Shown here piece after piece: positions 1 to 6,256 of a stretch of DNA of 7,859 bases. The stretch is from contig USTJ01000026.1 of the NCBI GenBank assembly GCA_900557585.1, forward strand, positions 1 to 7,859, written 5' to 3'. The notes beneath the pieces are model-generated. The model was given only the letters and a program-made list of their open reading frames with translations. It made no database searches and had not been told where the DNA came from. Position 1 is the first letter of the stretch. The number at the start of each line of letters is the position of its first letter. Source of the DNA: an uncultured Eubacteriales bacterium. GTDB lineage: Bacteria; Bacillota; Clostridia; Christensenellales; UBA1242. The translations under genes were made by a program, and so were the position numbers.

Positions 1-1
1 A

Positions 2-1159
2 AAAGGTGGCGACATTATTTTTGTTGCCGACCATCAACTTGACACCCTTGCAGATTTCAAATTCACAAAACATTATCGCGCAGAAGACGGAACCAATGGA
101 GGAAGTGGAAACTGCACAGGTAAATGCGGAAAAAATCTTATCATCAAAGTTCCATGCGGAACAGTTATAAAAGATGCCGAAACCGGAGGCATTCTTGCAG
201 ACCTTTTCAAAGATGGTGACAAGGTGACAGCGCTTGTTGGTGGTGAAGGTGGGAAAGGAAACTATCACTTTAAAACAAGCAAACGTCAAGCACCTGCATT
301 TTCACAAACCGGTCAACTTACCGAAGAAAAACAAGTGATTTTGGAACTTAAAACAATTGCAGATGTTGGTCTTATTGGTTTTCCAAATGTCGGAAAGAGT
401 ACACTTCTTTCAATGCTCACTTCTGCAAAACCTAAAATTGCAAACTATCATTTCACAACACTTTCACCAAACATTGGCGTTGCCAAAGTATATGATAAGA
501 GTTTTGTGATTGCCGACATTCCTGGAATCATCGAGGGTGCAAGTGAGGGTGTTGGTCTTGGACATTATTTCCTTCGTCATATTGAAAGAACAAGACTTTT
601 GCTTCATGTTATTGACGTTTCAGGAAGTGAAGACCGCGACCCATATTCTGATTTTAAAATTGTAAACAACGAACTTAAAAAATATGGAAAAGTAGTTTCA
701 TCTCTTCCACAAATTGTTGTTTTGAACAAGTGTGACCTTGCAACAGAAAAACAAATTTCTGACTTCAAGAAACATCTTTCAAGACTTAAAACAAAATATG
801 AAGTTGTTGAAATTTCTGCGGTTTCAAACCGAAATCTTGATGGACTTTTGAATGTTGTGTATAAAGCACTTCAAGCGCTTCCACCAAAGAAACCCCTTGA
901 ATTTACACCATTTGTATACACTCGTCCAGATGAAAACAGATATGAAATCACTCGTGCAGACGATGGTGCGTTTGTGCTTTCTGGCGGATTTATTGATGAA
1001 CTTGTTCGAAATATTGTTGTAGATGACTATACATCTTTTGCATATTTCCAAAAAGTTTTGAAAGATAAGGGAATTATCAAAGAACTTAAAAAACGTGGGG
1101 CAGTTGAAGGAAGCATTGTACGTGTTAAAGATGTTGACTTTGAATATTTCCCAGATTAA
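2..1159 (+). CDS. obgE: Obg-family GTPase, 5' end cut off by the window
   Basis: Obg is an essential GTPase that binds the large ribosomal subunit and links its late assembly to growth and nucleotide levels. The first full codon is at base 2, and 385 residues are visible. Compared with Bacillus Obg, roughly the first 40 residues are missing. The glycine-rich Obg fold comes first (residues 1 to about 118, with KGGDIIFVAD and VPCGTVI). The G domain follows: P-loop GFPNVGKST at 126-134, switch I FTTLSPN at 151-157, DIPG at 172-175, NKCD at 242-245 and SAVS at 272-275. Residues from about 314 to the end match the C-terminal OCT domain (FVLSGG, KRGAVEGSIVRV), which many but not all Obg proteins carry. 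The ATG at 224 is internal, because the open frame and Obg homology continue upstream to the window edge. The stop lies 11 bases before yhbY, so the two are probably co-transcribed, a common Bacillota arrangement. Identification is secure. Confidence 0.96.
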   Translation, partial: KGGDIIFVADHQLDTLADFKFTKHYRAEDGTNGGSGNCTGKCGKNLIIKVPCGTVIKDAETGGILADLFKDGDKVTALVGGEGGKGNYHFKTSKRQAPAFSQTGQLTEEKQVILELKTIADVGLIGFPNVGKSTLLSMLTSAKPKIANYHFTTLSPNIGVAKVYDKSFVIADIPGIIEGASEGVGLGHYFLRHIERTRLLLHVIDVSGSEDRDPYSDFKIVNNELKKYGKVVSSLPQIVVLNKCDLATEKQISDFKKHLSRLKTKYEVVEISAVSNRNLDGLLNVVYKALQALPPKKPLEFTPFVYTRPDENRYEITRADDGAFVLSGGFIDELVRNIVVDDYTSFAYFQKVLKDKGIIKELKKRGAVEGSIVRVKDVDFEYFPD

Positions 1160-1170
1160 AGGAGAAAATA

Positions 1171-1464
1171 ATGGATTCTAAAACTCGTGCAAAACTTCGT
1201 GCACTTGCAAGTCAAATTGATGCAACTGTCATTGTTGGCAAAGATGGAATTACAGACAATGTTCTTGCTCAAATTTCAATGGAACTTGACGCGAAAGAAC
1301 TTGTGAAAATTTCAGTGCTATCAAGTGATGAAGACTATAAAGCAATGCTTGAAGAAATTTCAAACAAACTTAAAGCAGAACCTATTTGCCACATTGGCAA
1401 AAAATTGGTTGTTTATCGCTTTTCAATGAAAAAGAAAGTTAAACATGTTCTAGAAGAAAAATAA
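1171..1464 (+). CDS. yhbY: YhbY/YqeI family RNA-binding protein (CRM domain)
   Basis: This 97-residue protein is one CRS1-YhbY (CRM) domain, the usual size for free-standing bacterial members. Family proteins associate with pre-50S ribosomal particles and are thought to bind rRNA during assembly; the exact role here is inferred from the family. Visible signatures are the N-terminal helix KTRAKLRALA, the loop VGKDGITDN at about 22-30 (the conserved GKxG turn that contacts RNA), ELVKISVL at about 43-50 and IGKKLVVYR near residues 76-84. The C-terminal tail is rich in lysine. The start is supported by GGAG at 1161-1164, six bases before the ATG and directly after the obgE stop. Placement behind obgE fits a shared ribosome-biogenesis transcript. 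No intrinsic terminator was seen after the stop, so some transcription may run on into the pheST leader. Confidence 0.92.
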   Translation: MDSKTRAKLRALASQIDATVIVGKDGITDNVLAQISMELDAKELVKISVLSSDEDYKAMLEEISNKLKAEPICHIGKKLVVYRFSMKKKVKHVLEEK

Positions 1465-1471
1465 AATATGC

Positions 1472-1499
1472 TTGACTTTGAACCTTTTTGGTTTATAAT
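1472..1499 (+). promoter_or_regulatory. Sigma-70/SigA-type promoter of the pheST operon
   Basis: TTGACT at 1472-1477 and TATAAT at 1494-1499 are separated by 16 bases, which is one base short of the ideal spacing but close to consensus in both boxes. The predicted start of transcription is near 1506, a few bases before the first T-box structural element. The -35 box begins only eight bases after the yhbY stop. Its place directly before a T-box leader supports the call. Confidence 0.8.
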
Positions 1500-1511
1500 T
1501 AAATTATTATA

Positions 1512-1751
1512 AAGACGATGACTATGTAAAGTAGTTTTCAATTTCCATGAAGAGAGTGTTGCTCGTGGCTGGAAGGCAACATATGGTTCAGTTGAAAATG
1601 AATTTCGGCATATGAGTTGCTTGCAGGAAATGGCAAGTCGGTTGCCCCCGTGAAAGGCTGAAACGAGACACTTTTTGTGTGAAACAAGGTGGTACCACGC
1701 TTTCAACGCGTCCTTGGAGAGACAATCTCCATGGGCGCTTTTATTTTTTTT
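1512..1751 (+). promoter_or_regulatory. T-box riboswitch, Phe specifier, controls pheST transcription
   Basis: This leader RNA senses the charging state of tRNA-Phe; uncharged tRNA stabilises an antiterminator. Stem I can be drawn by hand: TTTTCAA 1535-1541 pairs with TTGAAAA 1592-1598, CCAT 1545-1548 with ATGG 1583-1586, and TGTTGC 1557-1562 with GCAACA 1576-1581. The AGAGAG distal bulge is at 1551-1556 and the apical loop GTGGCTGGAAG at 1565-1575. The specifier loop has AGTA at 1530-1533 and GAA at 1600-1602, followed by TTC at 1604-1606. TTT one base earlier would also read Phe. Opposed ATGA motifs at 1518-1521 and 1612-1615 fit a basal kink-turn. Stem II is CTTGC 1620-1624 with GCAAG 1633-1637, and stem III is ACAC 1668-1671 with GTGT 1677-1680. 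The T-box sequence AAGGTGGTACCACGC spans 1686-1700. Its TGGT bulge can pair with an ACCA end, which matches the A discriminator of tRNA-Phe. Confidence 0.96.
1708..1751 (+). terminator. T-box-controlled intrinsic terminator before pheS
   Basis: Bases 1708-1720 pair with 1726-1738 in a stem of about 12 pairs with one T-T mismatch, one G-T wobble and a short loop. A T-rich tract follows at 1739-1751. The competing antiterminator uses AAGG 1686-1689 with CCTT 1712-1715, and ACGC 1697-1700 with GCGT 1708-1711, leaving the seven-base TGGTACC bulge for tRNA binding. The two structures share 1708-1715 and exclude each other. The T tract ends directly before the pheS ribosome binding site. Confidence 0.93.
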
Positions 1752-1765
1752 AAAGGAAAAGAAAA

Positions 1766-2797
1766 ATGAAAGAGAAAATCTTAAAACTTAAAGAAGAATT
1801 TGAAGAGTTCTGCAAAAATGTAAAATCGCTTGCCGATGTAGAATCTTTGCGTCTTGACTTTCTTGGAAAAAAAGGAAAAATCACAAATTTAATGGCTGAT
1901 TTCCGTCTTGTTCCAAACGAACAAAAGAAAGAAATTGGAATGCTTATCAACAACCTTAAAACAAACGTTGAAGAAACTGCAAAAAATTTGAAAGAAAAGG
2001 TTGAGGCTCTTGCTCTTGAAGAAGAACTTAAAAATGACAAGAAAATTGACTATACTTTGCCAGTTGATTTGAAAACCGGAGCACTTTCACCAAGAACCAT
2101 TCTTCAAAAACAAATCATTGACACTTTTGTTTCAATGGGCTTTATTGTTGAAGATGGAAATGAAATTGAAACCGAATATAACAACTTTGACTCTGTAAAT
2201 GTTCCTGCATCGCACCCAGCACGTGACATGCAAGACACTTTCTGGCTTGACAATGGCGAGGTTTTGAAAACTCAAACTTCTGCTGCACAAAACCGCATTT
2301 TGAGAACACATGGTCCAAAATGTCGTGTTATTTTTCCAGGAAGATGTTTCAGAAATGAAGCACTTGATGCAACCCATGAAAACACATTCTTCCAAGTTGA
2401 AGGCGTTGTTGTTGACGAAAACGTTTCTGTTGCAAACCTTATCTATTTCATGAAACAAATGCTTAAAGGCGTGTTCAAAAAAGATGTGAACGTTCGTCTT
2501 CGTCCTGGATTTTTCCCATTCACTGAACCAAGTTTCGAACTTGATGCAACATGCCCATTCTGTGGTGGAAAGGGTTGCAACTCTTGTTCAAAAACTGGCT
2601 GGCTTGAACTTTGCCCATGCGGTATGATTCATCCAAATGTTTTAAAAATGGCTGGAATTGACCCAGACAAATATAACGGCTTTGCGTTTGGTCTTGGCTT
2701 TGACCGCTTGGTTATGATTAGAACTGGTCTTGAAGATATCCGTTATCTTAACAGCGGAAATATTAAACTTTTAAGCCAATATGGAACAAAGATATAG
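1766..2797 (+). CDS. pheS: Phenylalanyl-tRNA synthetase alpha subunit
   Basis: PheS is the catalytic subunit of the cytoplasmic alpha2-beta2 class II synthetase that joins phenylalanine to tRNA-Phe using ATP. At 343 residues it has normal bacterial length. Residues 1-90 form the charged helical arm expected to be a coiled coil that contacts tRNA, including the family motif LGKKGKIT at 33-40. The catalytic core shows NFDSVNVPASHPARDMQDTF at 140-159, KTQTSAAQ at 168-175, motif 2 from GRCFRNE (192-198) through DATHENTFFQVEG (201-213), RPGFFPFTEPS at 246-256 and motif 3 GFAFGLGFDRL at 305-315. A cysteine cluster at 263, 266, 271, 274, 283 and 285 lies between the last two; the first four resemble the cysteine pairs of Bacillus-type PheS, and Cys283 looks additional. 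AAAGGA at 1752-1757 supports the start. The T-box leader controls expression, and pheT follows after 12 bases. Confidence 0.97.
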   Translation: MKEKILKLKEEFEEFCKNVKSLADVESLRLDFLGKKGKITNLMADFRLVPNEQKKEIGMLINNLKTNVEETAKNLKEKVEALALEEELKNDKKIDYTLPVDLKTGALSPRTILQKQIIDTFVSMGFIVEDGNEIETEYNNFDSVNVPASHPARDMQDTFWLDNGEVLKTQTSAAQNRILRTHGPKCRVIFPGRCFRNEALDATHENTFFQVEGVVVDENVSVANLIYFMKQMLKGVFKKDVNVRLRPGFFPFTEPSFELDATCPFCGGKGCNSCSKTGWLELCPCGMIHPNVLKMAGIDPDKYNGFAFGLGFDRLVMIRTGLEDIRYLNSGNIKLLSQYGTKI

Positions 2798-2803
2798 GAG
2801 GAG
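2796..2803 (+). promoter_or_regulatory. Strong pheT ribosome binding site overlapping the pheS stop
   Basis: AGGAGGAG begins inside the TAG stop of pheS (2795-2797) and ends six bases before the pheT ATG. It is the strongest Shine-Dalgarno match in the window and decides the pheT start at 2810 over the ATG at 2822. The overlap suggests that ribosomes ending on pheS can restart on pheT, helping equal production of the two subunits (inference). Confidence 0.85.
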
Positions 2804-2809
2804 AAGACA

Positions 2810-5185
2810 ATGTATATTTCAATGAATTGGATTAAAGATTTTGTTGATCTTGACGGAATCTCTACCGAAGAACTTGTGAAAAGATTCAACCTTGCAACTG
2901 CCGAAATTGAAGGCTATGAAGAAAAGGGAAAAGACACCTATGGCGTTGTTTTTGGAAAGATTATTGAATGCAAAAATCATCCAGAATCAAATCATCTTCA
3001 CATTTTGAAAGTTGATGTTGGCAAAGAAGTTCTTCAAATTGTTTGTGGTGCGCCAAATGCGCGAGAAGGTCTTGTTACATGCGTTGCAACTGTTGGTGGC
3101 TGTGTTTCAGGAATGAAAATTAAACCTGCAAAACTTGTTGGTGTTGAATCTTTCGGAATGTGTTGCAGTGCCGCAGAACTTGGAATTGGTGCCGACGATG
3201 ATGGAATCATGGAAGTGACCGAAAATGTAACACTTGGTGAAGACATTAAAAATGTTTGGCCAGTTGATGATGTTGTTCTTGAAATTGACAACAAAACATT
3301 AACAAACCGTCCTGACCTTTGGGGTCACTATGGTTTGGCTCGTGAATTTGCTGCAATTTTTGACAAGCAACTTAAACCACTTGAGACTCTTGACCTTTCA
3401 AAATTTGATGGTCTTGAAAAAATTCCTGTTGAAAATCTGAACGAAGATTGCTATCGCTATGGTGCAATTTCTGTTGACAATGTGACAGTTAAAAAATCAC
3501 CAATGAAAATGGCAATCCGTTTGTGTTATGCCGGAATGAGAGATATCAATCTTTTGGCAGACATTACAAACTATGTAATGCTTGAAACTGGTCAACCAAT
3601 GCATGCTTTTGACCATGATGTTGTCTCGGGCATTAAAGTTTTGAAAGCACAAAAAGGTGACAAACTCTTGACTCTTGAAGGTGAAGAACACGACATTCCA
3701 GAAGGCGCAATTGTAATTGCAGATGATAAAAAAGTTCCTGTTGCAATTGCAGGAATTAAAGGCGGACTTAAATCATCAATTTCAGACACAACAACAAATG
3801 TTTTGTTTGAAGGTGCAAACTTTGACCCAGTAATGATAAGAAAAACAAGCCGTGCAATTGGTCTTGTTACTGACGCATCTCAACGCTATGAAAAATCACT
3901 TGACCCAGAACTTACAAGCGTTGCTCTTGGAAGACTTTTGGAAATTTTGCGTCATATTGACAAAGATATTGTTGTTTCAAGCGCATTTTCAGATGTTTAT
4001 ACAAAGAAATATGATAAAAAGATAATCAATATCACATCAGAATTCATTTCTCGAAGAATTGGTGCACAAATCAGTGACGAACAAATTGTAAAAGTTCTTT
4101 CTGCTCTTGGTTTTGGCGTTGAACAAAACGGAGAGGTTATAACTGCACATGTTCCAACATATCGTGCAACCAAAGATGTTTCAATGAAAGAAGATTTGGT
4201 TGAAGAAATTGCAAGAATGTATGGCTATGACAACATTGTTCCAGCACCACTCAGTTTCAATCCTGCACCAGTTGAACTTAATGTTCAAGTTCGTGAAGAA
4301 TATGAAGTGAAAAAACTGCTTGCTGTGAAATATAATGCAGTTGAGGTTCAATCTCACATTTGGAACTTTGCCGACTTTAACAAAGCGCATTTCATTGAAA
4401 GTGAAAGTATTGTTAAACTTCTTGACAGTTCAAATGCTGGTCAAAGCGGAATCAGAAGTGAACTTCTTCCAACAATGCTTAAAGTTGTTTCAGAAAACCG
4501 AAATGTTCTTTCAGATATTCGTGTGTTTGAAGTTGGAAGAGTTGCTCCAAGTTTGAATGAAGAAAAACTTGTAAACGAAGAAAAACATCTTGCTGTTGTT
4601 TTTGCAAGTCAAACTGAAAGCATTGAAAACCTTTTTGAAGAACTCAAAAGATTTGTTATTGACTATGCTAAAAACGAACTTCAACTTGATCTTTGGCTTA
4701 AAGAGGGTGAGAAACCATCATATATGCACCCATACAATACATTCAGAATTGTTTCAAGAGAAGATGATTTTGGATATGTTGGTGTCCTTAATCCAAAGGT
4801 TTCAAAATCAATTGATAAGCGTCTTAACATGGTTTGTCTTGAACTTGATTTTGGAGTCCTTGCAGGAAAACATGGCTTCTTCAAAAAAGCAAAAGTTCCT
4901 TCAAAATTCCAAAGCGTTAAACTTGATGTAAGCGTTTCAGTTCCTGCTTCTATGCTTTATGGCGAACTTGAACAAGTGCTTAATAAATATCGTTCAAAAA
5001 TTTCAAATGGCTATATTTTGAAAGATATCTATGAGGCTGATTCGCAAACAACCGGAACAAAAAATGTTACTGTTTCATATGAACTTTGCGGAAAAGACCA
5101 TACTCTTGAAGGAACAGAAATTGACCAATTTTTGAATGGTCTTATTGAACATCTTGAAAAGAATAAACTTGTTGTTAAAAGATAA
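2810..5185 (+). CDS. pheT: Phenylalanyl-tRNA synthetase beta subunit
   Basis: PheT is the large subunit of PheRS; it binds tRNA-Phe and removes wrongly attached tyrosine. The 791 residues cover the full bacterial architecture. The N-terminal part includes a tRNA-binding OB domain at about 40-150 (NHPESNHLHILKVDVG, then VCGAPNAREG). The B3/B4 editing domain spans about 210-380, with DITNYVMLETGQPMHAFD at 251-268 and TDASQRYEKSLDP at 354-366. The B5 domain lies at about 403-478 and ends in VPTYRATKDVSMKEDLVEEI at 448-467 and YGYDNI. A synthetase-like but non-catalytic core runs from about 480 to 690, and the ferredoxin-fold anticodon-binding domain from about 697 to 791. In that last domain the usual Arg-Asp of the first strand reads Leu-Asp (VKLDVSV). 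No frameshift or truncation is seen. It is the last gene of the T-box operon and is followed by a two-way terminator. Confidence 0.97.
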   Translation: MYISMNWIKDFVDLDGISTEELVKRFNLATAEIEGYEEKGKDTYGVVFGKIIECKNHPESNHLHILKVDVGKEVLQIVCGAPNAREGLVTCVATVGGCVSGMKIKPAKLVGVESFGMCCSAAELGIGADDDGIMEVTENVTLGEDIKNVWPVDDVVLEIDNKTLTNRPDLWGHYGLAREFAAIFDKQLKPLETLDLSKFDGLEKIPVENLNEDCYRYGAISVDNVTVKKSPMKMAIRLCYAGMRDINLLADITNYVMLETGQPMHAFDHDVVSGIKVLKAQKGDKLLTLEGEEHDIPEGAIVIADDKKVPVAIAGIKGGLKSSISDTTTNVLFEGANFDPVMIRKTSRAIGLVTDASQRYEKSLDPELTSVALGRLLEILRHIDKDIVVSSAFSDVYTKKYDKKIINITSEFISRRIGAQISDEQIVKVLSALGFGVEQNGEVITAHVPTYRATKDVSMKEDLVEEIARMYGYDNIVPAPLSFNPAPVELNVQVREEYEVKKLLAVKYNAVEVQSHIWNFADFNKAHFIESESIVKLLDSSNAGQSGIRSELLPTMLKVVSENRNVLSDIRVFEVGRVAPSLNEEKLVNEEKHLAVVFASQTESIENLFEELKRFVIDYAKNELQLDLWLKEGEKPSYMHPYNTFRIVSREDDFGYVGVLNPKVSKSIDKRLNMVCLELDFGVLAGKHGFFKKAKVPSKFQSVKLDVSVSVPASMLYGELEQVLNKYRSKISNGYILKDIYEADSQTTGTKNVTVSYELCGKDHTLEGTEIDQFLNGLIEHLEKNKLVVKR

Positions 5186-5215
5186 AATAAGTCATAAAAA
5201 TATAAGATAAAAATG

Positions 5216-5230
5216 ATTACAAATTGTAAT
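5216..5230. repeat. 15-base palindrome between pheT and its terminator
   Basis: ATTACAA, one A, then TTGTAAT form a perfect 7-1-7 inverted repeat, two bases before the pheT terminator stem. The spacing resembles Fur/PerR-type operators, but the site lies downstream of two convergent genes, where an operator would be unusual. It may be chance in AT-rich DNA or a small hairpin near the 3' end of the pheST transcript. Confidence 0.4.
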
Positions 5231-5232
5231 AT

Positions 5233-5264
5233 AAAAAATAGACCAAATTATGGTCTATTTTTTA
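5233..5264. terminator. Bidirectional intrinsic terminator between pheT and the convergent gene
   Basis: AAAAAATAGACC at 5233-5244 pairs perfectly with GGTCTATTTTTT at 5252-5263 around a seven-base loop. The stem has T runs on its 3' arm on both strands, so it can end transcription from pheT on the plus strand and from the gene at 5305-6162 on the minus strand. It lies 47 bases after the pheT stop and about 41 bases after the minus-strand stop. Confidence 0.9.
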
Positions 5265-5304
5265 TTGCCGATTTTATGCTTTAATAATGTTTGTTAGCAA
5301 TAAA

Positions 5305-6162
5305 TCAAACATGATTTTTTGTCTCAAATTTATCGTTATCATTTTCTTTTTTATACATGTTTAAAAGACTAGTTTTTTGCTCTTCTTGCTTTGGTTTTCC
5401 AAAAATGAAAAGAATAATTGAAAGAATAAAAGAGATAAAAGCAATATAAACATAGTGCTTTGAATATGGAATTATCATTGACAATATATATAATATAATT
5501 GAAACTTTCAACATATTTTTTGCTTGCGTACGGCAAAATAGATATGAATATTCATGTTTTCTTTTAATAATTTGCGTTTTTTCTGTTTGTGGTAAATTAT
5601 ATTGCTTATTTTTTACGATAGCAAAAAGAATGTCTGGGGTGATGAATGATATCTTAAAATCTTTAACATTTTTAACAATCCGTTTTGCACTTTCATTTAC
5701 ATTTGAACAGATGATTGCAACTTCTTTTGTATTGTTTTTCTTTAAAAACTCCGTGTTTGATATGACCGTGAAAATATCTTCATCAATGACGCTTGTTTGT
5801 GAAATTTTGTTCAAGATTGCCGTGTTATTTTTGAGTAAAAAATACTGATTTTTTTGTGATGAAATTTCGGCAGAAAACAATGATTTTATAAAGGCGTTTT
5901 GTTTGATTTTTGTTTGGCTTTTCAAATAATATGTCAGATTTTCAATTTGTTTTTCTTCGCTTTTTTTCAGCCCTAATTTTCGATATTTTTTGTTTTGAAT
6001 GCCAACAATAATTTTTACAAAAATAAATGTTAAAGCAATTGATATAATGAGGCATAAAATTTTATTTGCAATATACTTTTTCAATGTAAGATAACAGAAA
6101 AACATCCACAAAACACCAAGAGTGGAGTTGTCAAGAAATCTTGCAAGTTTGCTTCGTTCCAT
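5305..6162 (-). CDS. Unrecognised membrane protein, two TM segments at each end
   Basis: I do not recognise a family for this 285-residue protein. Hydrophobic stretches at about 13-27 and 33-54 form an N-terminal membrane hairpin, and those at about 217-233 and 236-254 form a second. No signal-peptide cleavage site is evident. Basic residues at 57-68 and 198-204 suggest that the central part, about 57-205, lies in the cytoplasm. That part looks folded: FLLKNN (108-113), a helix at 127-145, EVAIICSN (147-154), ESAKRIVKNV (157-166) and ISFITPDILFAIV (171-183). This strand-helix order recalls the second half of Mrr-like nuclease folds, but no nuclease active site can be shown, so no function is assigned. 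The tail 257-285 is charged and probably disordered. It is the only minus-strand gene here and its G+C is well below that of its neighbours. No clear Shine-Dalgarno site precedes the ATG, so the start is likely but not certain. Confidence 0.8.
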   Translation of the reverse strand: MERSKLARFLDNSTLGVLWMFFCYLTLKKYIANKILCLIISIALTFIFVKIIVGIQNKKYRKLGLKKSEEKQIENLTYYLKSQTKIKQNAFIKSLFSAEISSQKNQYFLLKNNTAILNKISQTSVIDEDIFTVISNTEFLKKNNTKEVAIICSNVNESAKRIVKNVKDFKISFITPDILFAIVKNKQYNLPQTEKTQIIKRKHEYSYLFCRTQAKNMLKVSIILYILSMIIPYSKHYVYIAFISFILSIILFIFGKPKQEEQKTSLLNMYKKENDNDKFETKNHV

Positions 6163-6210
6163 GCAATAAATTATTTCAAATATTATTTATAATATACACG
6201 TGCTAAAAAG

Positions 6211-6239
6211 TTGCCACCCAGGAATAAAACGGGTATAAT
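6211..6239 (+). promoter_or_regulatory. Sigma-70/SigA-type promoter of the pdp-deoC operon
   Basis: TTGCCA at 6211-6216 and TATAAT at 6234-6239 are spaced by exactly 17 bases. Transcription should start near 6246, inside or just before the Shine-Dalgarno sequence AAGGAG (6245-6250), giving a leader of only about 11 bases. A short leader leaves no room for a riboswitch, so control would most likely act at the promoter. A small inverted match (ACCC 6216-6219, GGGT 6231-6234) lies in the spacer but is too short to call an operator. Confidence 0.78.
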
Positions 6240-6256
6240 ATGATAAGGAGAAAAAT

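Noticed and set aside
1413..1706. Minus-strand open frame of 97 codons across the yhbY end and T-box leader
   Set aside because: It is antisense to a structured T-box RNA and a conserved gene, has no convincing ribosome site and resembles no protein.
2300..2450. FHQ of PheS motif 2 reads FFQ, considered as an active-site defect
   Set aside because: The substrate-binding Gln is kept and the rest of the catalytic core is intact, so loss of activity is not supported.
4335..4931. Two plus-strand open frames inside pheT (4335-4556 and 4590-4931)
   Set aside because: Both lie in another frame within well-conserved pheT; their low-complexity Leu/Phe/Lys make-up is what out-of-frame reading of CTT-rich DNA gives.
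5287..5312. Inverted repeat ATGTTTG / CAAACAT around the stop of the minus-strand gene
   Set aside because: The loop is long (12 bases), the stem is AT-rich and no T run follows on the minus strand; the better terminator is at 5233-5264.
5630..5848. Plus-strand 72-codon frame opposite the membrane-protein gene
   Set aside because: It lies entirely inside the minus-strand gene, which has coherent membrane segments and a terminator placed for it. No ribosome site or family match was seen.
6197..6202. CACGTG palindrome in the divergent intergenic region
   Set aside because: A six-base palindrome is expected by chance and has no known meaning as a lone site in Bacillota.
6163..6216. Possible minus-strand promoter for the membrane-protein gene (TATTAT complement at 6189-6194, TGGCAA complement at 6211-6216)
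   Set aside because: The -35 match is poor and several AT-rich -10 alternatives exist, so no single promoter can be chosen. A promoter in this interval is likely but not placed.
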